Shown: positions 1 through 13,703 of the stretch, one piece after another
Layout: each line of letters begins with the position of its first letter
Position numbering within the stretch: position 1 is the first letter of the stretch
NCBI GenBank assembly: GCA_002794775.1
Contig: NBAY01000077.1
Coordinates: 124,001 to 188,000 of the forward strand
Length of the DNA stretch: 64,000 nucleotides
Reading direction: 5' to 3'
From: Porodaedalea pini
Taxonomy: Eukaryota; Basidiomycota; Agaricomycetes; Hymenochaetales; Hymenochaetaceae
The notes under the pieces: model-generated
Told to the model about the DNA's origin: nothing
Database searches by the model: none
The model's input: only the letters and a program-made list of their open reading frames with translations
Program-made: the position numbers and the translations under genes

Positions 1-771
1 CTCGAAGTTGGAGTTAGAACTCAAGCGCATTCAGCAAGACGCGAATCGATTTGGCCACGACCTCATTCAGCTCCGAGCTGAGCGGGATGAGATGATCATT
101 CATCATCGGGAAGAGCTGGAACGGCACGAACGCGAGAGCAAGCAAATCCGAGCACAATTGCGAGTTCTCGAAGCGCAGGTTGCAAGTCGCAAGGAGAGTA
201 AAGAAATCGTATCAGAGATGTACGTTCAGTGCTGCTTTCTCAAATAACTTCTAAACGGGTCCCTCAGAGATGCGGCTACGGAGTCACTTCGGCTCGGGCA
301 TAACAAAGAATGCAAGGGGCTTTTCGTCCAAATTCGCTATCTGAAAGCCAAGTTTACGCGAGAAGCTGCTCTTCGCGACAATCTTGGCTACCAAAAAGGC
401 TATCTGCTCGTACTTTTGTCTCGTTTTGAAAAGAGGTATTGAGGGCTTATCTGACTTGAATCCGCTTTGACTGACCTTCGGCGTCAGCGAGAAGAGAATT
501 CTGGCCACCATTGCTCGGATTGGACCCATAGCTTCTCCAATGCCATGTCCACGGTTCAAATCATTGAGAACGGTGGCTTTGGCCGTTACGTTCATCTCAC
601 GAGCGCGGTTGGTCCTGAATGCATAACTGCTGCGAAAAATATCTATACTAACAGAAGTTTCTGAACAGGCAAGCAAGTGATGCCTGGCGCGAACAAAGAT
701 CGGCTTGTTCCTCTATCGCAGCAGCATTGGACAATGTTAGAAAGAACCGAGCATTGAAGGCGTGCAGTTAG
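1..771 (+). CDS. PACT-domain spindle-pole/centrosome protein, 3' end
   Basis: Partial gene entering from the left edge. Exons read as 1-219, 268-435, 488-611 and 655-771, frame starting at base 2, ending at TAG 769-771. The first exon is charged coiled coil rich in E/R/Q. The second and third encode the conserved end of the PACT (pericentrin-AKAP450 centrosomal targeting) domain: a basic, aromatic stretch (LGHNKECKGLFVQIRYLKAK, LGYQKGYLL) and then the hydrophobic segment TVALAVTFISRAR. This C-terminal domain anchors Pcp1/Spc110-type and Mto1-type proteins to the spindle pole body or microtubule-organising centres. The final intron is assigned to 612-654 because this acceptor keeps the frame; the alternative AG at 668 gives a quick stop. 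Which PACT protein it is (Pcp1-like or Mto1-like) cannot be decided without the N-terminus. Confidence 0.8.
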
Positions 772-982
772 GTCGTGTCCAGGCTTCTTTGATTTCAGAT
801 TGATAAGTTATACACTTCCTTCTTGTAGCCCATATTTCACTCTCGTATACCGTATTTTACTGTATAATTGCGCGGTTCTCCAAACCCTTCCTGGATTATA
901 GGGCGTTTGTGATGGCAATGGAGTAAAGAGTGCATGACGCCGAATAACAAGACGATAATTCACAAGAGTACGTCTATGATAT
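772..982. other. Intergenic, between convergent 3' ends
   Basis: A 211-bp gap separates the stop of the PACT gene (+) from the stop of cardiolipin synthase (-). It must hold both 3' UTRs and polyadenylation signals. No reading frame or repeat is recognised in it. Confidence 0.6.
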
Positions 983-2125
983 CTACGGTTTTCTCTTCGA
1001 CGAATTTGAAGTTATGACCCGCACAGCAGAAGTAGAAAAGACGTAAGAAAGTCCACTCCAGATGGTTGTGCCTGCGACTGCCCATCTTGAAGCTTATTGA
1101 GAAGACCGGAATGCGTTGGCGTGATCAACACTCACTGCAAACTCTGAAGAACCAATCCCAAATCAACTGTCATAAGAGGAGATATGGTCGTGACACCCAT
1201 GAGAAAGAGTTGGAGTGCAGTGTTGATCTGTATCCTCATCTGCATTAGCATGCAACTACGATCTTCAATCCTCGCGTCCATTCACCTTACTAATACCTGT
1301 CGGGTGGACTTCAGCTGAAGGTATAGAGAAATCCCAATAGCGATGTAGCGTTTTCTGGGCATTAGTGTTAGAAGGTGCGTAGAGGGGAACGTGAATTCTT
1401 TGATCATACAGGAGAAGGAAGGGTCTTGTACCGAATGTAGAAAGCAGCGAGACTCAGGAGCACGTCTCGGCTAAGGATAATGCAAGCTAGCGGGACTGAT
1501 AAAGCTAGTCACATTTAAGCTCGACAAATACATACTTTTCGCGTACCTGGAATCAAATCTTTTATGGCTAGGGTCACCGTCAACGTGGTCATCAACGTTT
1601 TATCTGCGGCAGGATCCAACACGGTTCCCAAAACAGAACGCATTTGGTACCTTCGAGCTAGGAAGCCGTCGACCTTTTTTTTAATCCTAGAAGTTAGCTA
1701 GTAAACAGGTCATGTGCATGGCTATTCACCCAGTCCGAAATGCCGGCATATGCTAAGATACCAGCTGCAAGGGAGAAATCACCATCTAAAATAGACCACG
1801 CGAGAAACGGACACGACAGGATACGGGACATGGTAAGGGCGTTGGGAACCGTGTAAATGTTTTCGCGAACCAACTCCCGTATGTCGCCACCTCTTTTCTC
1901 CTTCTGCTTGTCGGGTAGCGAGGAGAAGTGACGGGGGGATGCTTGCGACAAAGATCTATGCCGACAGATACCTTTAGCATGAGGATCTGAGCTATTACGC
2001 CTTCCTCCGGGTAGATGTAAGGTATTTCGGTTGTGGCATTGGGAAGAAAGCGAAGGGGAAAAGTGTTTAATCAAACTCGGGCGCAGAAGAGTGTAATACG
2101 AAGGTTTAGAAACGAGTCGGAGCAT
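983..2125 (-). CDS. CRD1: Cardiolipin synthase (CDP-alcohol phosphatidyltransferase)
   Basis: Complete gene in six exons: 2125-1730, 1673-1547, 1486-1410, 1354-1286, 1227-1136 and 1085-983, total 864 nt, 287 aa. It condenses CDP-diacylglycerol with phosphatidylglycerol to make cardiolipin in the mitochondrial inner membrane. The N-terminus (MLRLVSKPSYYTLLRPSLIK) is basic and hydroxylated, as in a mitochondrial presequence. ENIYTVPNALTMSRI precedes the first membrane segment. The catalytic motif D-G-x2-A-R-x8-G-x3-D-x3-D is complete (DGFLARRYQMRSVLGTVLDP, then AADK) and begins across the first exon junction. The conserved SRDVLLSLAAFYIRY and KINTALQL blocks follow. The fourth donor is placed at 1285 rather than 1296 because only that joins the KINTALQL frame. 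It is head-to-head with the transporter gene (193-bp gap). Confidence 0.92.
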
Positions 2126-2318
2126 GGTTGAAGGTTGCTGAGAACGGATCCAGATTCAAGTAGTCTAAGTACATGTATGGTAGGTGGGAATATTGGTAAC
2201 AAGCTCTCAAGTTGCAAGCCTCGCAGAGTCCATTTTCTTCTTGCTCGTTCTAATTTCGCCAAAGCCGTCTCTAGCACTCTTTAAGTGTCGTTCGCCTAAA
2301 GAGCTGTATTCCCTCCCC
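2126..2318. promoter_or_regulatory. Shared divergent promoter region
   Basis: Only 193 bp separate the start codons of cardiolipin synthase (-) and the UAA-family transporter (+), so both promoters must lie here or overlap the 5' UTRs. No TATA box or named operator is evident. The reading frame of the transporter extends upstream into this stretch (from 2184), but that extension is not family-like. Confidence 0.5.
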
Positions 2319-3684
2319 ATGCAGTCCCAGTCCGGATTGCGTCAGCGTCTGAGGAGGAAAGCAAGCCCCACCAACGTGTATGATGGCTCTGTCTTTTCTG
2401 CGAACCATCTCGTACAGGTCAAGTCGTATTTGACAGTCTCAGACCTTATCATCATCCTGTCGCTGGTATTCGGAGGGTGCTGCGTGTACGTGTTTCTCTA
2501 TGTGGCTGACTTCAGTCGATCTCACGCTCTCGATCGACAGTAACGTGTGGTCCTTTGAGTCACTGTTGAGAAAGAGCTCTTCACTTGGTCAGTTCTACTT
2601 CATCGCCTTGCGTTGTGTGGCCTTAATAAAAGCAATAGGATCTGCCATTACATTTGGGCAAATGCTTTTCATCACTTGTCAGTCTGTGCCCCATTTCCTT
2701 ATACGAGATAAGTTGGCGTTTGTACCCCGCCTGTCGCCCCGTCAGGTTCCACTGCACACCTGGTCTCTCCAGGTTCTTGTGCTTCTCAGTAGTACTTTGT
2801 TGAACAACTGGTCTTTTGCGTTCACGCCTCTCACGCTTCAGATCGTCTTCCGTTCCTCTGGTGAGGCGCCCATGGTCAATCTCATGAGATTGATCTTCAC
2901 TGATGTCTGGTACAGGTCTCCCGGTTTCCATGCTTCTCGGGCGTATATTCATGAAGAGGCGCTATTCTGCTATGCAAACTGTGCGTAACGCTCGTTCTGT
3001 AGGATGTCAGCTTTGTTAACGAATTCATTAGACATCCGTACTTTTAGTAACGATAGGCGTAATAATATCGACTGTTTCTCGACCATCATCTACCGCGATG
3101 ACTACCGGCACTGATGGCCGGAAGAACTACATAACTGGGATCTGCATGTTGAGCTTATCGTTACTTTTGACTGGCATCCTCGGCATTCTCCAGGAACAGA
3201 CATACCAAAAATATGGACCTTGTTGGAGGGAAGGTGTCTTCTATACGGTGAGGCGGCAGACGCAGATTACCTCACCTTATGGCTGAATTGTGTCTCCAGC
3301 ATCTATTGTCGCTGCCTATGTTTGTATTTCTTGCGAAAGACGTCCGCGAAGGATTTAGGGTTCTCAAACACGCTCATGACGACCCACCAAAAGCATATAT
3401 AGTTTTCGCTGCCAATCTTATAACGCAACTTCTTTGCGTGTCTGGCGTAAACCAACTTGCTTCAGTGAGTACTGATGCAGCAGCACTGATGAACGCGTTC
3501 TTACATAATATGAAAGAGAGTCAGCTCTGTCTCGACAAACCTGGTGCTGACCGCGCGCAAGGCCTTAAGTCTTTGCCTTAGCGTATGGTTGTTTAGAAGT
3601 GGTTGGAATCATGAGCTGTTTGCTGGAGCATCACTGGTTTTTCTGGGTACCGTTTCTTATGCGATCGTAACGTCAAGACGTTGA
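2319..3684 (+). CDS. UAA-family nucleotide-sugar transporter (UDP-GlcNAc, YEA4-like)
   Basis: Complete multi-exon gene, ATG 2319, TGA 3682-3684. Multi-pass Golgi/ER membrane antiporter of the UAA family (UDP-N-acetylglucosamine/UMP exchange in YEA4 and SLC35B4). Family blocks appear in order: SDLIIILSLVFGGCC followed by NVWSFE after the first intron (2486 on), GSAITFGQMLFITCQS, LLNNWSFAF, LTLQIVFRSSG, then GICMLSLSLLLTGILGILQE, YGPCWREGVFYT, HLLSLPMFVFLAKDVREGF, and the last exon VSSVSTNLVLTARKALSLC ending in a basic tail (TSRR). The ATG at 2319 is preferred over the in-frame one at 2184, because MQSQSGLRQRL reads as a short cytosolic N-terminus and the longer form would consume the divergent promoter. 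Substrate is inferred from family only. Confidence 0.85.
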
Positions 3685-3922
3685 GACTCGCAAATAAATG
3701 CGCCTGTGGTAGACGATAATAATTAATATTGTTATTATTAGTATTAATATTACGCGTACCGATGCCATATATCCCAATTAAGAGCTAGCTAGTGATGGCT
3801 GTCATTTGTGCATTCTCCTCTTTATAACCTCAACTCTGCTTGCGCCTTCCGACACGCTCATTCTTTGTTCTTTCATTTCTATCATCCTGGCGGCTGGTAC
3901 TTCATAGCATTTGGTTTGTGAG
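3685..3922. other. Intergenic region, AT-rich palindrome
   Basis: A 238-bp gap between the transporter and the downstream kinase gene in the same orientation. Around 3718-3752 there is an AT-only, imperfectly palindromic run (AATATTAATACTAATAATAA on one strand). Terminator and promoter elements are expected here, but none is identified with certainty. Confidence 0.5.
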
Positions 3923-5903
<1,981 letters not shown>

Positions 5904-6596
5904 TATTGCTCTTTTACTCGGGTTCAGTTTGGACGGTATTTAGTCGTACTTCTCCCTTTTTCTCGTTACATACCATAATTATTTGTAATTAGGGCAAGCC
6001 TGTTTTATCTCTCTCGGTCAGTGTTTTCGTGCTCCCCGGCCTTGATAGGCCTATGACTACAGATCGAGGGAGAAAAGATAGATCTAGAACTAACCAGCAA
6101 AAACTGTAATTCAGGAGTCTCAGATGACGACGCCTCATGTGTGAAAATGAATATACTAATAAGAAGTTCGAAGAGGGCGTTCCCTTGAAGGAAGCCTCAC
6201 AAAGTAGTACTGTATTTTACAAGGTTGTTCTAGTAGAATAATATTTTACTTCGGAATCGCTCAAGTTTCTGATGATTTCCATTAGATTTAAATGTCTTGC
6301 GGCTAGCAATTGAAGGACATTACTATTTACTGGCATTGGCACGAAAAAAATCCACTAAACAAGGAGGACAGACAGTATTAACGGCCTAAGCAGATAAGTG
6401 TTGAAGGTTGACGCCACGGCCAAGCAGCTCTGGAGTTCTAGTTGCACAAGCTGGTCTGGACAAGCTCGAACGGTAGGGAGGATATATTAGAATGTCCATA
6501 CAGGAATGATGTGATGGTATCATACAGAATGCGTATGGTTTATCTGAAACTGATAATGGCCAAGGTTTCGGAAGTAATTAGAGAGAAGGCCCAGCT
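5904..6596. other. Intergenic, no gene seen
   Basis: About 690 bp between the kinase stop and the stop of the She3-like gene on the other strand. It holds two 3' UTRs and unassigned sequence. No conserved reading frame, RNA gene or repeat shared with the rest of the window was recognised. Confidence 0.5.
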
Positions 6597-8338
6597 TTAA
6601 CCTGCATTCTCTTCGTTCGTTTCTACCGCTCGAATAAGGCTCCTCAGGCGAAGCAACTCGTTGGAGACTTGCCTAATTGCAGAGCGGGTCAGAGTATGCC
6701 AGTGGATGCGCTCTCATATACATGGACTTACTGAGCCATCTTCCCTGCCATTGAAGAATCCGTCTCCGAGCGCTGAAGACTTTTGCGTAAATCGTCCATC
6801 TGCGTTCTAAAAGCTCCCTCCCATTCCTGCTGTACACTTCGCCCCTCCGCACGAATTTTATTCACTGAACCATGGGACTCGCGCTCTTTCTCAACCTGTT
6901 CCAGAAGCTTTCTGTACTTCTCCCCGATGCCTTCCGATTCTTTCCGCAGCCTCGCCTCCCTTTCCCGCATTTCCTTCTTGAGCCTTTCTACGTCATGCTT
7001 CCATCCCTCGGAGAGATGCTCAATGGCGTCTCGAAGAGTGATGTATTCACGCTCGCATTTCTGGGAGACTGTCGTTGACTGTAATACTTGAGCCTCCATT
7101 TCTCGAAGCGCTCGTTTGGAACCAGCTGACTCGTTTTTGAGCTGAGCCTTTAGAGAGGCCGACTCTGACTCTGCCTTACGGGCACGATCCAAAACCTGTC
7201 GCGTAAAAAGATAAGTATCGCGATGACTAAAAAGGGGAGAAACAAGTCGAATTTACTTCTTGTAGCAAACGTTCTTTCCTTGCCACGACATTATTCAGAC
7301 CCTCGTTTTCTAAACGTAGTCGTTCTCTGCCATCTTTCAAATCCTCCGTTTGCCGAGTTAGCTGTGCGACGGCCCGTTGACTAAGTCTCAACTGTGCCTT
7401 GGTATTCTCTAATGCGTTCTTCGCGTTGACAACTCCAGCTTGTAGGTCCGCCAGAACCTTAGTGGTATTGCCTCCGCTCATTCCAGAAGACATACGCTTC
7501 CCGGGTGACGGAGGTAGATGAAGCGAGGAGGTAGACGTCGTAAACGCATCAGGGATTTGAGAAGAGCCATTTGAAACATCAATGGCCATAAATTTTTGGG
7601 ATCGGAAAGACTGCCCATCTTCAGCTAGGGTCCGGGCATGGCCTTTGACTCGGTTGAGTGACGGACTCATAAATATAAACAAACAAGACGAATGCTCTCA
7701 CCGACAGAAGCCACTGGAATACCTGCAATCGGACGGTCAATGGCGTTCTCGACGAACGATGGGCCAATATAGGGCGTAAGACTTGTACATACGGCTTAGT
7801 GAACGTGTTGGACTAGCGGGACGTTTATCATGATCCGGATTCAACAAGTTCGACGTAAAATCTGACGGCACACCCTCCTGGATAGAAGCTCGATCTTTCT
7901 TGGGCAGCGGCAGCAGAGACTCAGGGCCTGCCATACCCTGAAGGATTTCGAGGCTTGACGACCGACGTTGCAGCTTCAAAGGAGACGACGAATTGTTGCT
8001 TGTGGACGGAAGAGGCGACGAAGAAAGGTCCGTGAGTGACGTTGGAGAAGAGTTCTGCTTAGTTTGAGTGGTAGACGCAGGACGAGATGACCGGTGCAGA
8101 ACACTCTCAAGATTTTGCAGCTGTGCTTGTTGGTGTCTAATCGTATGCTTCAAAGAGGATATATGATTGCGAACAGAAACTGCGAACAGACCTCGTTCAG
8201 TTCAGAAGCGATGCATACTCTTTCGAAAAGGCACCCACCGGGATCGTCTAGACACAGAGACGGGCTTGGTGCGCGAACAGAGCCTCTCGACGACGCTCTA
8301 GATTGTGAGCGAGAAGCAGGACCATTCAGGTCAGACAT
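6597..8338 (-). CDS. Coiled-coil protein, She3-like (SWI5-dependent HO expression protein 3 family)
   Basis: Complete gene with several short introns, ATG at 8338-8336, TAA 6599-6597. The N-terminal third is Ser/Arg-rich and disordered (RSQSRASSRGS, QRRSSSLEILQGM). The C-terminal half is a long coiled coil (QLRLSQRAVAQLTRQTEDLK, LRLENEGLNNVVARKERLLQ, ERLKKEMREREARLRKESE). The ELNE/HTIRHQQ junction uses a clean GT-AG intron. Basidiomycete proteins with this arrangement are often annotated as She3-like, the adaptor that couples mRNA cargo to type V myosin in yeast. That functional link rests on resemblance of the coiled coil only. It is transcribed in the same direction as Nup53, 213 bp downstream of it. 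Confidence 0.65.
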
Positions 8339-8551
8339 AAGATAAAGAGGGTGAGTAAAGCTGTCCTGCTAGCTGAGTGACGAATACTAGAGGTCGTCTT
8401 CACAGTGACACGGGTATAACAAGTATCGAATGGTTCGAGTTGGCGCTCGCCAAAATGAGCTTACGTACAGTCATTTTTGTCAGAGTCAGACTAATGTCGA
8501 AGGCGCATCAAATAGATCTAGAAGCTCTAACAAACTACAGACATATATAAA
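8339..8551. promoter_or_regulatory. Spacer between Nup53 and She3-like genes
   Basis: A 213-bp gap between two minus-strand genes. It must contain the Nup53 3' end signal and the promoter of the coiled-coil gene. No recognisable motif can be assigned. Confidence 0.4.
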
Positions 8552-9942
8552 CTACCACCCAAAGACGAGGTCAGAAACTTGTCCGAACATTCCCTTCGAC
8601 TTCCCCGATGAATCCCTCGATGTTGAATGCATCTGCACAGGTGTGCCTTTTCTAACGAGATCAGGTGTCGCTTTGCGGAAGGCCGATGCAGATGGGGCGA
8701 GTTTTATCGGTGTTCCCACAGAGGGTGCAGATTCGTGCTGCGGAGCGCTTACATGCTGAAGCTGGGAGACTGCCGTATCTGGTGAGACGTCCATACATTC
8801 CTGCGACGAGGAATGTGGTATTTCAGGTCCTGTAATCGGCGGCGAGTTTGGGGAAATCCGAGCCCCTGAGCCCAAGACCTGTTCAGCGGCTACTGGGTCC
8901 TATATTGTAGCGGAACAAGGGTGAGCTTCCTCCCGAAAACACGAATAACGACATACCGTCCATTTGACGCCTACCATCCACCGTCCACCTTCTCCGCTTA
9001 TAACCTCACCGTTCCTTCGCCAAGCCCTCGCGGCCTCCCAAGGTTGCCTGTAGCCTATCTTGAACGCATTCTCAACATCGAGACTGTGTTCAGGCTCAGT
9101 AGTTCCGCCATCGGCAATAGATTGGAAATGAGCTATGGTAGACGAGTATCTCGATGGAGGATAACCGAAGACAACAACATAAAGAGTCTGGTGAGGTGTT
9201 GCAGATGGCGAAGTCGGCTCGTTATTGTTTTTATGCGTTGAGACGGATCTTCTTGGATTGTTAAGTAACTGAAAGATAAAGACATGTATATACAACTCGA
9301 AGACAGGCTCGAAATGTCGTACCTGTCGGTGAGAGTCGACATGGACTTCATTAACAATATCGACAACCGATGATGTCGGAGGGCCATCCTCATCATCAGC
9401 GGCCTCGCGGTGTCGATGTCTATTGAAGTGAAGCAATTTATTAAAATCAACGTGTGGCAAAAGCGAAGATGGTTGGCACTTGGAAGTGGTTTCAAACATG
9501 GAATCCGAACCGAAGTCGGACAGATCATTTCGGGGGTATGTGGAACTCATTTTCGCTCGAGTCGGTATGAGAAGGGGTTCCTCATGACGCTGACCCGTCA
9601 TTGGCATGGCCTGTATAGACATTTCACTTAAGATATCATTGACAAAAAAAGTACCTATACTCACTTGGCTTTGAGCAAGTGACTAACAGCGGAATAAAAT
9701 GAGCCGCTCCAGATAGTACAAGCCTGACACTAGCGAGGTGTATTACTACGCACCAGAAGATACCCAGGCTGATACTGAGGCCTCGATTGTGCGAGAGAAT
9801 CATTGAGTGCTTGTCCAGGTCCTACACTAAACCCACTAGGCATGCTGCTTGCAGCGTTTTGACCATACGAGTATGCGGAAGCAGAAGGGTGGCCAGTAGC
9901 ATGGGGCGAGCCCAAAGAAGCCCTTGCCCGATCTTGGGACAT
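8552..9942 (-). CDS. NUP53: Nucleoporin Nup53/Nup35 (MPPN RRM domain)
   Basis: Complete gene, ATG 9942-9940, TAG 8554-8552. Part of the inner ring of the nuclear pore; binds Nic96/Nup155-type partners and membrane. The N-terminus is Ser/Pro/Gln-rich and disordered. The central RRM_Nup35 (MPPN) domain is clear: TLYVVVFGYPPSRYSSTI, HFQSIADGGTTEPE, AFKIGYRQPWEAARAWRRNG, MVGVKWTD. The C-terminus ends GMFGQVSDLVFGW, the amphipathic membrane-binding helix typical of Nup53/Nup35, directly before the stop. The first exon most likely ends at 9747 and the second begins at 9654, because this pair keeps the frame. It is the last conventional gene before the repeat-rich region. Confidence 0.88.
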
Positions 9943-11778
9943 GACTGAGCTCACAAAAGAAAAAATAAGGGAGAGACCAAAGTTGAATTCCAGCAAAGGA
10001 CCGTGGCACGCGCTAGGGACTGGTATGGATGGCCTGATTCGCAGTCCGCACCGCGGATAGGCTTTCCCACGGATACCGCAGACCACGGATGAGATTCCCA
10101 CGGGTACCGCGGTTGTCGCGGATCTTAATATACAAACGCAACCCCCTACTTTTGACACAGCCACATGCTGACTAAATTCGGACTTTCAATTTTTTGATGC
10201 TTCCTTTTTCCTTCTTTAGTTGTCACACACATGCTCCTGCTCCGGCCAGCTCCGAAACATTTGATGGCTCAAAGCGGCAACATTGCAGATCATCACATGA
10301 TGTCTGCACATGGGCACACATCCGTGAGCAGACCGCTCTGTAGGCTCAATCAACTCATTTCCTCTATGAAAAAAATTGTAAAAAATATGAAAGAAATTCG
10401 AAAAAATCAGGGGAAAAATAATTTAATTAAATCATGCTCTTCTCTCAAAATTTTGATGGCTAAAAGTGGTAACTCCAAAGCAGCAGCTTGCAAATCATCT
10501 ATAATCAATTTTATACTCCTCACATGAAAAAGTTAGGAAAAATGCTGAAAAAAATAAGTCAATTAATAAATACTCTGCTATCTTCTCCATGTGTATTATA
10601 AAATAAATTTCAGTAGAAAATCAACCCATAGGAGTCCATTGAGAATTACTCTCAGAATATGTAAATCATTGACCTGGCTCATGCCAGAGTATACATAGCA
10701 CAACTCAGTATAAGTGCATATAAGCTTTGGATGAGTTGAGCAGTAAAGAGAATGTGAAAAGGGCATGAACTGAACATAATGTGCCAGATTCCATAGGTCT
10801 GGAGACTGCCACTGAGTCTCAGACTTAGACTCCTCATAATTGTAGTACAGCTACATGGTTGTGTTTCAGAGTTTGTATCTTGGAATGTCAGACACTCAAT
10901 ACATCAGAGTCAAGTCATGATGTATAGGAAGTCAGCAACATGTTAGAAGTAGTGAGAATACTCTAGCAGGCCTACACCTATAACCTTTTATGAATATAAT
11001 ATAAGGTCCTAACATAGTATCTATATTGTATAAAGAATATCCTTTCTATTTTAAATAAAGACATGAGAAGCAGGTATTATGCACTATGTTTCTCCATTGA
11101 AAGAGACTTACTCTGTCTTCAGGTTCTCAACAACCAATATTGTACTTAGTGAGGTTTTGTTGTAAACAGAATGTCATACAATAAAAATTTAGATTGCTTT
11201 CAAGCATGTGTATGTGAGATATATAAGTTTGCAATTGAAGAATCATGTGAACTAAGATAAAGCATTGTTCTAAGAGCTTAGACTGATGGCCAGCAAGGAA
11301 CTTTGAATAGGTATAGCTTTTAGAGTGAGAAATTGCATTAATTATATCTGAAGAAACAAAAAAACTCAGATTAAGCAATGCCTAAAAAACTCAGATTGAT
11401 GGCCAGCGGAGTTCCCGGCGAAGCTAGGAACTCCAGGGCTGGTGGGTACGAGCAGTGATTCCCTGCCTAAATGGGCATGAGTAGTTCTTATGTCATAAAT
11501 ATCATTGCCAAATGGGTTATGGCTTTCTCACGACTACAGAGGCGAAAATCATTTTCACCTTTCCGCCATCCGTGGGAATCTGTATCCACGGTACGGATAC
11601 CGCACCATGCACACAACGGTGTGTCACATACAGACACGTGAGGATCACAAAATTTGAGCATTTGAGCATCTCAAAAACTTGTAAAATCCATATCTCACTC
11701 AATTCTTCACTCAATTCTTCACAGAATCTCTTCAAAAAAGTTGCTAAATTTATCTTTCAACTTCTTCTAAATTTTTGT
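9943..11778. other. AT-rich noncoding stretch with short repeats
   Basis: No gene is supported. Near 9,995-10,130 there is a GC-rich run with repeated CCCACGGAT/GGTACCGCGG-type words, and related words recur in opposite orientation near 11,555-11,610. The word TTTGATGGCTMAAAG recurs at about 10,261 and 10,452 next to A-rich tracts, suggesting a diverged tandem duplication of about 190 bp. Apparent reading frames are short and low in complexity. Confidence 0.5.
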
Positions 11779-12216
11779 GAGCTTAGAGAACAGAAGATGT
11801 GATATTGGGGCTGCAGTAGTGAGAATAGGTATTTTTCTAGCAAAACTCCTTCTCTGATTTTTCCTGAGCTCAAGTTTGAAGCTAATGACATGAAGCTTGT
11901 TGGGGAATGGTCTATATATTGTCTATTAACTTTCAGATGCCTTTGAACAATGCATAAAAACTTTTGTAGACTATCTGAGTCAAGCAAATTTGAGTAAGTT
12001 TGAGACTTTTAGCACAACAGTCAAGCAGGACAAGATGAGACATTCACTCTGCTTCAGCCACATAAACCTAACAATACATTATACAGACCATTCTCCAACA
12101 AGTTTCATGTCATTAACTTCAAAATTGAGCTCAGGAAAAATCAGGGAAGGAGCTTTGCTAGAAAAACACCTATTCTCACTACTATAGCTTCAATATCACA
12201 CCTTCTGTTCTCTAGG
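11779..12216. repeat. Foldback (inverted-repeat) element, about 440 bp
   Basis: Two arms are imperfect reverse complements. The left arm starts near AGAGAACAGAAGATG (11,785), the right arm ends near CTTCTGTTCTCT (about 12,212). Each arm is about 140-150 nt with mismatches and small indels, and shared words include GAGAATAGGTRTTTTTCTAGC and CCTGAGCTCAA. No convincing target-site duplication is seen. It is probably a MITE/foldback relic; no coding capacity. Confidence 0.7.
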
Positions 12217-13703
12217 AGCCTGTCTAGCTGCACTTTCATACACAATCACAATCTCACTCTGTCACAATTTGCACAAGTCTCAAATCATAGTAGAGGGTGT
12301 GGGAAATGACTACAGATTTTGGTCATGAGTTGTGGTTAGGGTGCTCACATTTGATGAGCAACAGAAATATCATATCGCAGCATACTTAAAAATATTCTAA
12401 GCTAGCAGAATTACAGGCCTTGATCTTGACATTTTTTTTCTCATTTTTCTTTCTTTATTTTCAGTCATGTTATTTGTGCTTGATAGAAGAGATACTACAA
12501 TATGAGTGATGTGAAGCAATAATGTAATCTGAAAAACAGGTCTGAGCTGTATTTATTTTTGACTGGTATATCTCAATCTGAGATAGAAATACAAGACTGT
12601 GATCGAGGTCACTGAACACATCCCAAAAATCTCTTTTCAAGATAGAGATAGAGGGAAATCATGATCTCAATTTTAGTAGAGAATATCACACATGATACTA
12701 TAGCCAAATGCACTTGTAAGCCTGCCAGAGTGTTCTTACCATATCTGACATAATATTAACTGTCTGAATACTATGTCATGACTCTGAGATACTAAGCTGC
12801 TGATATTCTAAGATACACAAACTCTAGAAGGCTACCATATAGCTGTACTGAGCCATTCTGCAATTGCACCAAGTCTGAGCCTGAGACTTGGTGGCAGCAT
12901 AGCTTCTAAACCTTTAAAGCATAACATGTTATATTCTATTCATATCCTTTTCAAATTCCCTTCACTCTCCAAACTCATCCAAAGCTTATACACACTTACA
13001 CTGAGCCAAGTGATCCTTCAGCATGTGTATACTGAAGATTTATGTATTTCAAGAGTAATTCTTAATGGATTCCTTTTAGACTGGTACTATATAGTTCCTA
13101 TTATATAATCTTTTCTATATGAAAATTTTCTAACACCTTTGTTGCCTTAGTCTCTCTGACAGCAAAAAAGATTGTTTTGTCCTATCTGTCTTGTGGGCTT
13201 AAGTGTTGGCACTACCTAGGTGCCTTTTACTTTTTTTTTTTTGATGTTTGCAAAGCATCTTTTTGTCTCTATGCATTCCTGCACCTCTATGTCATGATCT
13301 GATGAGTTTCTAGCCTTGTGCACACTCACAGGCCTTGCTAGATACTCCCAACTGCCATCCAGACATTCTAATCAAGTCTGATCAACTTTGATCTCAAAAT
13401 AGCACCAGTCACCCAACTTTGACTTTCTATATAACATGCCTTCTCAACAATCCTGAGCAAGGTTCTTTCAGTGCCAGATTAGTTTATTTTTGGTACCTCA
13501 TCACTTCTACTAGACTCCAGATCTGAAGATTCTGTGTCCAACCTTGAAACAACTCTAAATGCATTAGAGCCCAAACCTGACAACCCACAACCTCTAAAGA
13601 TGGCATCTCCTATAAGAAGTATAATTCTGACACAGATTTCTTTTACATTATTTTGTCTTGAGGGTAACTTGAACTCACAGCCTGTATACTTATTTTGTTC
13701 TGC
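12217..13703. other. AT-rich noncoding stretch
   Basis: About 1.5 kb with no supportable gene. A short segment near 13,611-13,660 (TATAAGAAGTATAATTCTGA and following) resembles sequence at about 45,100-45,150 inside the second Ty3/gypsy relic, so the right end of this stretch is probably also retrotransposon-derived. Confidence 0.45.

Noticed and set aside
284..676. 130-codon minus-strand frame overlapping the PACT gene
   Set aside because: It is antisense to exons that encode a recognisable PACT domain, with no similarity of its own.
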